Of a stretch of 64,000 nucleotides of DNA, positions 57,045-64,000 are shown in pieces. The DNA lies in assembly GCA_003388555.1 (NCBI GenBank), contig QQVD01000034.1, forward strand, positions 186,001 through 250,000. The letters run 5' to 3'. The notes below the pieces were generated by a model. It had not been told where the DNA came from and did no database searches. It saw only the letters and a list, made by a program, of their open reading frames with translations. Made by a program: the position numbers and the translations under genes. Every line of letters starts with the position of its first letter. The stretch's first letter is position 1. The DNA is from Acidobacteriota bacterium. Lineage in GTDB: Bacteria; Acidobacteriota; Thermoanaerobaculia; Multivoradales; Multivoraceae.

Positions 57045-58856
57045 ATGCTCAGGCATCTGCACGTTCGCAATCTGGCGGTGATCGAGGAGGCCAGCGTCGA
57101 GTTCGGCGCCGGCCTCAACGTGGTCACGGGCTCCACCGGAGCCGGCAAGAGCCTGGTGGTGGACTCGCTGGCGCTGCTCGCCGGCGCCCGGGCCTCGGTC
57201 GACCAGCTGCGCACCGGCGCCGACCGGCTGACGGTGACCGGGGTGTTCGCGCCGGCCGGCGAGGAGTGGCGGCGCCTGCTGGGCGAAGCCGGCATCGATT
57301 GCGAGCAGGAGGAGGAGCTGGTGGTGCGGCGGGAGGTCGCCAGCAACGGGCGCGGCAGCGTCTTCCTCAACGATCAGCCGACGACGCTGCGCCTGCTGTC
57401 GTCGATCTCCGACTCGCTGCTGCGCATCCACGGCCAGCGCGAGGAGCTCGGCCTGACCACGCCCGATCTGCAGCGGCAGTGGCTCGATCTCGAGGGAGGC
57501 GCCGAGGCCGACGAGCTCCTGGCCCGCTGCGGCGAGGCGTTCGAGACCCTTCGGCGTGCCCAGGAGCGGCTCGATCGCCTCACCGGGGACGACCGGGCGC
57601 GCCACGAGCGCATCGACCTGCTGCGCTACCAGACCCAGGAGATCGACGCGGCCCACCTGGTGGCGGGCGAGGAGGACGAGCTGCGTACGCGGCGCGACCG
57701 TCTGCGCCATGCCGAGCTGATCCGCGAGTCGCTGCTGGCGGCGTCGCAGGCGCTGAGCGAGGGAGATCCGGGCGCAGGGGAGCTCGTCGGTCAGGCCCGC
57801 GCCGCGCTCAAGCGGCTGGAGCAGGTCGAGCCCGAGGCGCGCGCCTGGCTCGACGAGCTGCGCGAGATCCGCATCCGCATCGACGAGCTCGGCGGCACGC
57901 TGAGCGTGCGGCTGAGCGAGGCGGAGGACGACCCCGGGGCGCTCGACTCGATCGAGGAGCGCCTCGCGCTGCTCGAGCGGCTGATGCGCAAGTACGGCCC
58001 GAGCAGTGCTGAGATCCTGCGCCTGCAGGGAGAGCTACAGAGCGAGCTCGACGAGCTCGAGGGCGACGACGAGCGACTCGAGAAGCTGCAGCAGGAGGTC
58101 GAGCGGGCGCGTCGCGACTTCGCTCTCCGGGCGGGCCAGCTCTCCAAGCAGCGGCGCCGCTGGGCCAAGGCGCTGGCGCCGAAGATCGAGCGCGAGCTCG
58201 CCGACCTGGCGCTGGCCAAGGCGCGGTTCGAGATCGTCGTCGAGCCGGACGTCGCGGGTGACGACGCCACGTTCGCAGTCGACAGCGACGGCGTGCAGGT
58301 GGCCGCCCATGCCTGGGGGATCGACCGCGTCGAGTACCGCTTCTCGCCGAATCCCGGCGAGGAGCTGCGTGCCCTCAGCAAGGTGGCGTCCGGCGGTGAG
58401 CTGGCGCGCATCTACCTCGCCCTCCAGGTGGCCGCCACCGCGGGTGGCTCTCGCGAGGCGATCGGTCTGGTGTTCGACGAGGTCGACACCGGCATCGGCG
58501 GCAGCGAGGCAGCCGTGGTCGGGCGCAAGCTGCGCCAGCTCGCCGACGGAGGCCAGATCCTGGCCGTCACCCACCTGCCCCAGGTCGCCGCCTGCGGCCA
58601 CCGCCACCTGCAGGTGGTCAAGCGCGAGGAGCGTGGCCGCACCGGCACCAAGGTGCGCCGGCTCGAAGGCGACGAACGCGTCGAGGAGGTGGCGCGCATG
58701 CTCGGAGGCGAGGCGATCACCGAGGTCACCCGCAGCCACGCCCGCGAGCTGCTGCAGCAGGCGGCCGCCCTACCGGGAGCCGGCACGGCGTCCGGCGTGG
58801 CGGGCTCCGGCGGTTCCTCGAAGCGGCGGCGCGGCGCGCCGGCCGCTCGCTCCTGA
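57045..58856 (+). CDS. recN: DNA repair ATPase RecN
   Basis: 603 residues from ATG 57045 with GAGAGGA upstream. SMC-like ATPase split by a coiled coil: N-terminal LRHLHVRNLAVIEEASVEF with Walker A GSTGAGKS (29-36; usually GETGAGKS), IHGQREE (Q-loop), long heptad regions (~150-370), then LSKVASGGELARIYLALQ (signature), LVFDEVDTGIGG (Walker B) and VTHLPQVAACGHRH. RecN acts early in double-strand break repair with RecA. The C-terminus carries ~30 extra Gly/Ser/Arg residues. The TsaC/Sua5-family gene follows after 22 bp. Confidence 0.96.
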   Translation: MLRHLHVRNLAVIEEASVEFGAGLNVVTGSTGAGKSLVVDSLALLAGARASVDQLRTGADRLTVTGVFAPAGEEWRRLLGEAGIDCEQEEELVVRREVASNGRGSVFLNDQPTTLRLLSSISDSLLRIHGQREELGLTTPDLQRQWLDLEGGAEADELLARCGEAFETLRRAQERLDRLTGDDRARHERIDLLRYQTQEIDAAHLVAGEEDELRTRRDRLRHAELIRESLLAASQALSEGDPGAGELVGQARAALKRLEQVEPEARAWLDELREIRIRIDELGGTLSVRLSEAEDDPGALDSIEERLALLERLMRKYGPSSAEILRLQGELQSELDELEGDDERLEKLQQEVERARRDFALRAGQLSKQRRRWAKALAPKIERELADLALAKARFEIVVEPDVAGDDATFAVDSDGVQVAAHAWGIDRVEYRFSPNPGEELRALSKVASGGELARIYLALQVAATAGGSREAIGLVFDEVDTGIGGSEAAVVGRKLRQLADGGQILAVTHLPQVAACGHRHLQVVKREERGRTGTKVRRLEGDERVEEVARMLGGEAITEVTRSHARELLQQAAALPGAGTASGVAGSGGSSKRRRGAPAARS

Positions 58857-58878
58857 GGCGTCGAGGCGATCCGGACCG

Positions 58879-59502
58879 ATGTCGGGCGCCCTGCACAGGA
58901 CGACGCTGACGCGTCTGCTGGAGGATGACGGCGACGAGATCGACAGGTTGAGCGAAGCGCTGCGTAGCGGCGCCGTGGCGGCGATCCCCACCGAGTCCAC
59001 CTACGGCCTGGCCGTGGATCCACGTTGCGCCGCGGGCGTCGACGCCGTCTACGAGATCAAGGGTCGCAGCGACAGCCTGCCGCTGCCGGTGGTGGTGGCC
59101 GACGCCTCGCAGGCCGCCGCGCTCGGGGTCGACACCGGGCATCCGCTCTGGCGCGCCGCGACCCGGCTGTGGCCCGGCGCCCTCACCGTGGTGCTGGAGA
59201 CGGCTCGGGCGCTGCCGGCGCAGCGTGGCGCCGACAGCCTGGCGCTGCGGATCCCGGGACATCGACCTCTGCGCCAGCTGCTCGGGCGCATCGGCTTCGG
59301 GCTCACCGCGACGAGCGCCAACCGCAGTGGCGAGCCGTCCCTCGTCGATCCCGACGCGGTCGCCGAGCTGCTCGCTCCCCACGGCGGCTGGCTGCTCGAT
59401 GGCGGCGAGCTGCCGGGAGGCCCGCCTTCGACCGTGGTAGCTTGGAATGCGTCGCAGGGCGCCGCCGTTGTCCTGCGGCACGGCGCCGTCCGGTTTCCCT
59501 GA
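58879..59502 (+). CDS. tsaC: L-threonylcarbamoyladenylate synthase (TsaC/YrdC/Sua5 family)
   Basis: 207 residues from ATG 58879. YrdC fold: EIDRLSEALRSGAVAAIPTESTYGLAVDP, YEIKGRSDSLPLPVVVAD (the Lys-x-Arg nucleotide site), LWPGALTVVLE, LALRIPGHRPLRQLL, TATSANRSGEPSL and the closing PPSTVVAWNA. It forms threonylcarbamoyl-AMP from threonine, bicarbonate and ATP for the t6A tRNA modification. There is no C-terminal Sua5 domain, so it is the short TsaC type. It sits 22 bp behind recN and is probably co-transcribed. Confidence 0.93.
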   Translation: MSGALHRTTLTRLLEDDGDEIDRLSEALRSGAVAAIPTESTYGLAVDPRCAAGVDAVYEIKGRSDSLPLPVVVADASQAAALGVDTGHPLWRAATRLWPGALTVVLETARALPAQRGADSLALRIPGHRPLRQLLGRIGFGLTATSANRSGEPSLVDPDAVAELLAPHGGWLLDGGELPGGPPSTVVAWNASQGAAVVLRHGAVRFP

Positions 59503-59787
59503 GTTCCGATCTCCGCCGGTCGAGGCGGCTGTCGCCGAAGCGGCGCCCGAGCGCGGCTCGCGGCTCCGAGGGTCGGAGGAAGCCACCCAGGCCGACCGTC
59601 TCGCGCGCTGCCGTCGGGGCAGGCGCTCTGGCGGAGCAGCCCGGGAACCCGCCGCCGTCGGCAACGGTCTCTCGAAGGGAACGTCCGGCGACGACCGGCG
59701 GGCGAACTCCGGCGCGTAGCCTTCGACGGCACACCCCGAGCCGAGTTCGAGCCGACCGAAGATCCCCGCTCCAGTCTCCCGGCCCCG

Positions 59788-61968
59788 GTGTCCACAGTGT
59801 CCAGACGCGACAATCCAGTCCACTCGCCCGGCTCCGCGTCGAGGTGCGGTCTGCTGATCGCCCTGCTCGCCGTCGCCGCGGCACCGCTCACGGCGCAGAC
59901 TGCCAGCGAGGAGTCGGAGCGCGAAGGGGCGTCGGTTCGGGAGGGTGCTGCACAGCCGCCGGCAGAGGGCGGCGCCAACCCCGTCGCCGCGTCGGGATCC
60001 ACCGACGACGGGAGCAGTGCGGCGCGCTTCGCGGTCGCCGAGACGATCGGCATCGACGAGATCGAGCGCGGCCAGCGGGGCTACGGTCTGTCGGTCTTCG
60101 CCGGCACCGAGCCCGAGCGCTTCGAGCTCGAGGTGGTCGGGGTGCTGCGCAACCTCAATCCCGGCACCAGCTTCATCCTGGCCAGGCTGTCGGGCCACGG
60201 GCTCGAGGAGAGTGGCGTCGCCGGAGGCATGAGCGGCAGCCCGGTCTACATCGGCGAGCGTCTCGCCGGGGCGGTGGCGTTCTCGTGGAGCTTCTCCAAC
60301 GGCGCCCTCGCGGGCATCACCCCGATCGACCTGATGCGGGAGCTGCACCGGAGCAGCCCGTTGCTGGCGGATCCGGCGGGTCCAGGGGGCTCGATGGATT
60401 CGCTGGACGGCGGCGAGGAGGCGTCACGGGTCGGCCCGCGGTCGGTGCTGCCCCAGGGCCTGGGCGCTCCCCGGCCGGAGGACCTGCTGCGCCGCGGCGA
60501 CGGCGCCGAGCGCTTCGCGGCTGCACTCGACGAGCTCGCCGCTCTGCTGCCGTCGCTGCCGCACGAAGGCGCGCGCTACGGCTACCAGCTCGTCACCTCG
60601 GGTTTCAGCGGTCGGGCGGCCGAGCTGGCGGAGCGCCAGTTCGCCGCCACCGGGGTCGCCGCCGCCAGTGGCGGCAGGATCGACGAGGACCGCGAGCTGC
60701 CGCCCCTCGGGGCGGGCTCGACGGTGATCGGGGTGCTGGTGGGAGGCGATCTGCAGATGGCGGTCAGCGGCACGGTCACCGAACGCCAGGGAGACGACGT
60801 CCTGGCCTTCGGTCATCCGTTCCTGGGCATCGGCGAGCTCGACATCCCGATGGCCGGCGGCGAGGTGGTCACCGTGGTCAGCTCGGTGGCGAGCTCGTTC
60901 AAGCTCACCAACACCGGTCCGATCGTCGGCTCGCTGCGCCAGGACCGGCTCGCCGGCATCACCGGGCGGGTCGGCGCGACGCCCGAGACGACACCGATGC
61001 GCATCGAGGTGCGTCGCGCCGAGGCGGCCGGCGACAGCGCCTTGCGAAGGCAGCGCTTCGATCTCGAGCTGGCCGACCTGCCCGCGATGCGTCCCGGCCT
61101 GATCGGCGTCAGCCTGCTGCAGTCACTCGAGTCGGCGGAGAGGATCGCCGGCGAGCAGAGCGTCGACCTGCGGGCCCGCATCGAGATCGAGGGCCAGCCG
61201 ACGCTCGAGATCGAGCAGAACTTCGACGGCACCGGGGCAGCCTTCGACGCTGCGGTCTACCTGCTCCAGGTGTCGGGCTTCCTCGAGCTCAACCCGTGGC
61301 GCGACGTCACGATCGAGGCGATCGACGTCGAGCTCGAGGTCGCCGAGCAGGGGCTCGCGCACCGGTTGCTCGACGCCTTCCCGTCGCGGCGTGTCGTGAG
61401 GCCGGGCGAGACGCTCACCGTGCACCTCGAGCTCGAGGCGGTGCGCGGGGCGCGTTCGCGCCACCGCGTCGAGGTGCCGATCCCCTCGGGTCTCGACAGC
61501 GGCCGTTACTACCTCTTCGTCGGCGACGGCCCCTCCACCGACGCGGTCAAGCTGCAGGTGGCGCCGCGCGACCCCAAGAGCTTCGAGGCGACGCTGCACC
61601 AGCTCGACGACTTCCGCTCCAGCCGCGACCTGGTGGTGCTGGGAGTGCGCGGCGCCGGCGGCATCACCTACGACGGCCGGGTGCTGAGCGACCTGCCGCC
61701 ATCGGTGCGGGCGCTCTGGGAGAGCGCCCGTCGCAGCGAGATCCGCCGCACCGCGCTGGTGCTCGAGCAGGAGACCGTGCGCCGCTGGCACACGCCGCTC
61801 GACGGCGTTGTGCGGATCGACCTCGAGGTGCGGCGCGGCGACGAGGACGACGAAGAGCTCGATGCGGGCGATGCCGGCGCAGCAGACGCAGTGGCGGCGG
61901 AGCCGGCGTCGGGCGGGGCGGCCCCAGGAGGCGGCGCGCCCGAGCCGCAGGGAGGAACCGCACGGTGA
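59788..61968 (+). CDS. SpoIVB-type peptidase S55 domain protein, exported
   Basis: 726 residues from GTG 59788, signal peptide LLIALLAVAAAPLTAQ. The S55 domain (~85-450) starts with AETIGIDEIERGQRGYGLSVFAGTEPERFELEVVGVL and has GMSGSPVY at 147-154, whose serine is the predicted nucleophile. LAFGHPFLGIGELDIPMAGGEVVTVVSS and GSLRQDRLAGITGRVG also match acidobacterial S55 proteins. The C-terminal ~250 residues are beta-rich (RPGETLTVHLELEAVRGAR). An Ala/Gly/Pro/Glu-rich tail closes it. In Bacillus SpoIVB triggers a sporulation sigma factor; here, without sporulation genes, the role is unknown. The propeller protein gene overlaps its stop by 4 nt. Confidence 0.88.
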   Translation: MSTVSRRDNPVHSPGSASRCGLLIALLAVAAAPLTAQTASEESEREGASVREGAAQPPAEGGANPVAASGSTDDGSSAARFAVAETIGIDEIERGQRGYGLSVFAGTEPERFELEVVGVLRNLNPGTSFILARLSGHGLEESGVAGGMSGSPVYIGERLAGAVAFSWSFSNGALAGITPIDLMRELHRSSPLLADPAGPGGSMDSLDGGEEASRVGPRSVLPQGLGAPRPEDLLRRGDGAERFAAALDELAALLPSLPHEGARYGYQLVTSGFSGRAAELAERQFAATGVAAASGGRIDEDRELPPLGAGSTVIGVLVGGDLQMAVSGTVTERQGDDVLAFGHPFLGIGELDIPMAGGEVVTVVSSVASSFKLTNTGPIVGSLRQDRLAGITGRVGATPETTPMRIEVRRAEAAGDSALRRQRFDLELADLPAMRPGLIGVSLLQSLESAERIAGEQSVDLRARIEIEGQPTLEIEQNFDGTGAAFDAAVYLLQVSGFLELNPWRDVTIEAIDVELEVAEQGLAHRLLDAFPSRRVVRPGETLTVHLELEAVRGARSRHRVEVPIPSGLDSGRYYLFVGDGPSTDAVKLQVAPRDPKSFEATLHQLDDFRSSRDLVVLGVRGAGGITYDGRVLSDLPPSVRALWESARRSEIRRTALVLEQETVRRWHTPLDGVVRIDLEVRRGDEDDEELDAGDAGAADAVAAEPASGGAAPGGGAPEPQGGTAR

Positions 61969-64000
61969 GCCCCCGACGCCTGGAGAGACCGTTGCGGTCG
62001 CGGCTGGCTCGTGCCGCGCGCCTCCTGGCTGTCTCGGGTCTGCTGCTGGTTCCGGCGCTCGCGGCCACTGAGGTCAAGATCGCGCGCACCACCGGCGCTC
62101 CGGCGTTCCTCGAGGGCAAGGCCGACGGGGTCAGCATCGACGCGCTCGGCGTGCTGCGCCTCGCCGACCGCCTGGAGCTGGTGACCGCCGTCGACGAGCC
62201 CTTCCTGCTCGCCGCTGCACCCCATCCCGAAGGCTGGGTGGTCGGCACCGGCAACTCGGGGCGGGTGTTCCTCGTCCGACGCCAGCCCGCCGCCGGGGAG
62301 GCGCGGGTCGAGCAGCTGCTCGAGGCGGAGGAGGAGGAGATCTTCGCCGTGCTGGCCACCGACGACGGGACCGTCTACGCCGGCAGCTCTCCCGACGGCA
62401 AGCTCTACCGGATCGCTCCGGACGGCGAGGTCTTCGTGGTCTTCTCGCCGGGCGAGACCTACATCTGGGCGCTGGCCCGCGACGAGCAGGGCCGCCTGCT
62501 GGTCGGCACCGGCAACAACGGCAAGCTGTTCCGTGTCACCGAGCAGGACCCGTCCGCCGACGCGCCGGCCGCTGGCGACACCTCGTCCTCGGTGGTCGAG
62601 GAGTTCTACGACGCCGCCGACCCCCACATCCGGGCCCTGCTCTACGCGCCGCCCGGCGCCGGCCGCGGCACCGGGGTGCTCTACGTCGGCACCGCCGGCG
62701 AGGGACGTGTGCTGCGGCTCGACCCGAGTGGCCGCGCGGTGTCGCTCTACGACGCCGACCAGCCCGAGATCACCGCCTTCGCGCTCGGCCCCGACGGCGA
62801 CCTCTTCGCTGCCGCGGTGGCTTCCGAGGCCAGCCTGGTCTCGCTGGCGCCAGCGACTCCGCTCGCCGCCGCCGGCTCGCCAGGATCCGGGGCGGCCTCC
62901 AGCGACGACTCCGACGGAGGCGATCAGCCCACCGTCCAGGTCAGCGAAGGCGCCGGCGCCGCCGGCTCGCGACCCGCGGGCTACAGCGGCCCGCGCAGTC
63001 TGGTGCTGCGTATCCGCCCCAACGGTTCCGCCGAGAGCGTCGGTCAGCTGCGGCGCGAGACGGTCTATGCCCTGCAGCATCGCGACCGGCTGTGGGTGGC
63101 GACCGGTCAGTCGGGCAAGCTCTATTCGCTGCGCGGCTCCGATCTGGTGCTCGAGCAGGATCTCGACTCGCGCCAGCTGATGGCGCTTCTGCCGGGTGCC
63201 GGCTCGGCGCCGACCGTCGCTGCCACCGACGCCGCGGCGCTCTACGCTCCCAGCGCCCAGCCCGCCGAGAGCGGCGCCTACACCAGCGACGTGCTCGACG
63301 CGCGACACGGTGCGCGCTTCGGAACCCTGCACTGGGAGGGGGCGGTGCCCGCGGGCGGTTCGATCTCCTTCGATGCGCGTAGCGGCTACTCGGCCACTCC
63401 CGACGAGACCTGGGCCGAGTGGACGGCGGTCGGTTCGGCGCCTGGCGGCGAGCTCTCCGGCAGCCTGTCGCTCGACGCGGTGCCGATGGGACGCTACGTG
63501 CAGTGGCGCGCCCGCCTGACGGCCGGTGCGGCCGAGCGATCGTCGCCCGAGCTGCGCGCCGTCGAGCTCTCGTTCCTGCAGCAGAACCGCCGACCCGAGA
63601 TCACCGACCTCGAGGTGCTCGACCCCGGCGAGGTGCTGGTGGCGGCGAACTTCAACCCCTCCAACCAGGCCTTCGAGGCCTTGCGTCCCAACCGCGACGG
63701 CGTCTTCACCCGCATCGGAGATCCGACCTCGGACGGCCGCACCAAGAAGCTGTGGAAGCTCGGCTACCGCACCCTGCGCTGGAAGGCCGAGGACCCCAAC
63801 GGCGACGAGCTGCACTACCGCGTCTCGGTGCGCCCCGAGGACGGGGAGCGGTGGTTCGTGATCGAGGAGGATCTCGAGGAGGACCAGATCGGCTTCGACG
63901 CCACGGTGCTGCCGGACGGCCGTTACCGCTTCCGCCTCGAGGCCAGCGACCTGCCCTCGAACCGCGACGGCGAGGAGCTCGTGGCCGAGCGCGTCACCGG
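61965..64000 (+). CDS. Exported beta-propeller-like protein with Fn3-like end, 3' end outside the window
   Basis: The frame starts at GTG 61965, overlapping the S55 stop (GTGA), and is still open at the right edge after 678 codons. A signal peptide (LLAVSGLLLVPALAA) precedes repeated blades of about 45-50 residues: LLAAAPHPEGWVVGTGNSGRVFLV, IFAVLATDDGTVYAGSSPDGKLYRIAPDG, IWALARDEQGRLLVGTGNNGKLFRV, RALLYAPPGAG...LYVGTAGEGRVLRLDPSG, YALQHRDRLWVATGQSGKLYSL. After ~ residue 440 a beta-sandwich region follows, and PEITDLEVLDPGEVLV...LRWKAEDPNGDELHYRV resembles Fn3-type domains. Coupled translation suggests it is a partner or substrate of the S55 protein. Function unknown. Confidence 0.85.
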   Translation, partial: MSPRRLERPLRSRLARAARLLAVSGLLLVPALAATEVKIARTTGAPAFLEGKADGVSIDALGVLRLADRLELVTAVDEPFLLAAAPHPEGWVVGTGNSGRVFLVRRQPAAGEARVEQLLEAEEEEIFAVLATDDGTVYAGSSPDGKLYRIAPDGEVFVVFSPGETYIWALARDEQGRLLVGTGNNGKLFRVTEQDPSADAPAAGDTSSSVVEEFYDAADPHIRALLYAPPGAGRGTGVLYVGTAGEGRVLRLDPSGRAVSLYDADQPEITAFALGPDGDLFAAAVASEASLVSLAPATPLAAAGSPGSGAASSDDSDGGDQPTVQVSEGAGAAGSRPAGYSGPRSLVLRIRPNGSAESVGQLRRETVYALQHRDRLWVATGQSGKLYSLRGSDLVLEQDLDSRQLMALLPGAGSAPTVAATDAAALYAPSAQPAESGAYTSDVLDARHGARFGTLHWEGAVPAGGSISFDARSGYSATPDETWAEWTAVGSAPGGELSGSLSLDAVPMGRYVQWRARLTAGAAERSSPELRAVELSFLQQNRRPEITDLEVLDPGEVLVAANFNPSNQAFEALRPNRDGVFTRIGDPTSDGRTKKLWKLGYRTLRWKAEDPNGDELHYRVSVRPEDGERWFVIEEDLEEDQIGFDATVLPDGRYRFRLEASDLPSNRDGEELVAERVT

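Overview
This is a chromosomal window from a GC-rich bacterium; I estimate about 70 % G+C by eye. Lipoproteins, an RND efflux pair with a periplasmic adaptor, Tat and Sec exported proteins and a TsaC/LipA/RecN housekeeping set point to a Gram-negative cell envelope. The SpoIVB-type S55 peptidase-domain protein coupled to a propeller protein, the secreted proteins ending in a DGFESGD-like tail and the large signalling hybrids suggest Acidobacteriota, perhaps the Thermoanaerobaculia. That assignment is inference. No rRNA, tRNA, CRISPR array, phage or transposase gene was found.

Layout. 1-9200: RidA-like protein (cut by the window edge), TAP-type alpha/beta hydrolase, Tat-exported protein of unknown function, a membrane AraC-type regulator with an apparent frameshift, a serine hydrolase, a class III CoA-transferase and an APC permease. 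A 560-bp G-rich repeat tract separates the last two. 9400-16400: YghU-like GST, a secreted cysteine-rich protein with a truncated paralogue next to it, an SDR, then the coupled pair ornithine aminotransferase (rocD) and CtlX-type citrulline hydrolase, followed by the relic of an MMPL-family transporter. 16390-22700: a 1473-residue CheB-CheR-PAS-kinase-REC-REC hybrid with a small partner, and a secreted protein of unknown function. 22960-29480: single-chain biotin-dependent acyl-CoA carboxylase, a free-standing Edd-type C-terminal domain with a low-complexity N-terminus, a CusF-like lipoprotein, acylphosphatase and an AIM24-family protein.

29495-33002 holds a three-gene operon (minus strand) with 4-nt overlaps: a histidine kinase with an ethylene-receptor-type N-terminal domain, a single-domain response regulator and a REC-PAS-kinase. 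I regard it as the most interesting system here. 33187-43271: MFS transporter, two related small lipoproteins, a YcaQ/AlkX-type glycosylase, folE, a 7TM SpoIIE phosphatase, a DoxX protein, an MBL-fold hydrolase and an FMN-dependent alpha-hydroxy-acid oxidase. 43377-53794: an unknown membrane-anchored protein, Dps, a DUF3089 hydrolase, a small membrane protein, a GAF protein and an RND adaptor/pump pair. 53993-64000: lipA, proline dehydrogenase, proC, recN, a TsaC/Sua5 protein, the S55 protein and a propeller-like protein cut by the window end.

How genes work together. RocD, CtlX, proline dehydrogenase and ProC all meet at glutamate semialdehyde/pyrroline-5-carboxylate, so citrulline, ornithine and proline can be fed into glutamate. 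Signalling is dense, with three histidine kinases, three stand-alone or fused receiver outputs and a PP2C phosphatase. Very short overlaps (GTGA, ATGA, TTGA) link rocD-ctlX, the CheB/R hybrid and its partner, the ethylene-type operon, the CusF-like and acylphosphatase genes, doxX-MBL and S55-propeller. Short tandem repeats (periods 6-16 bp) sit immediately in front of, or inside, the first codons of several genes; this is a recurring peculiarity of the window.
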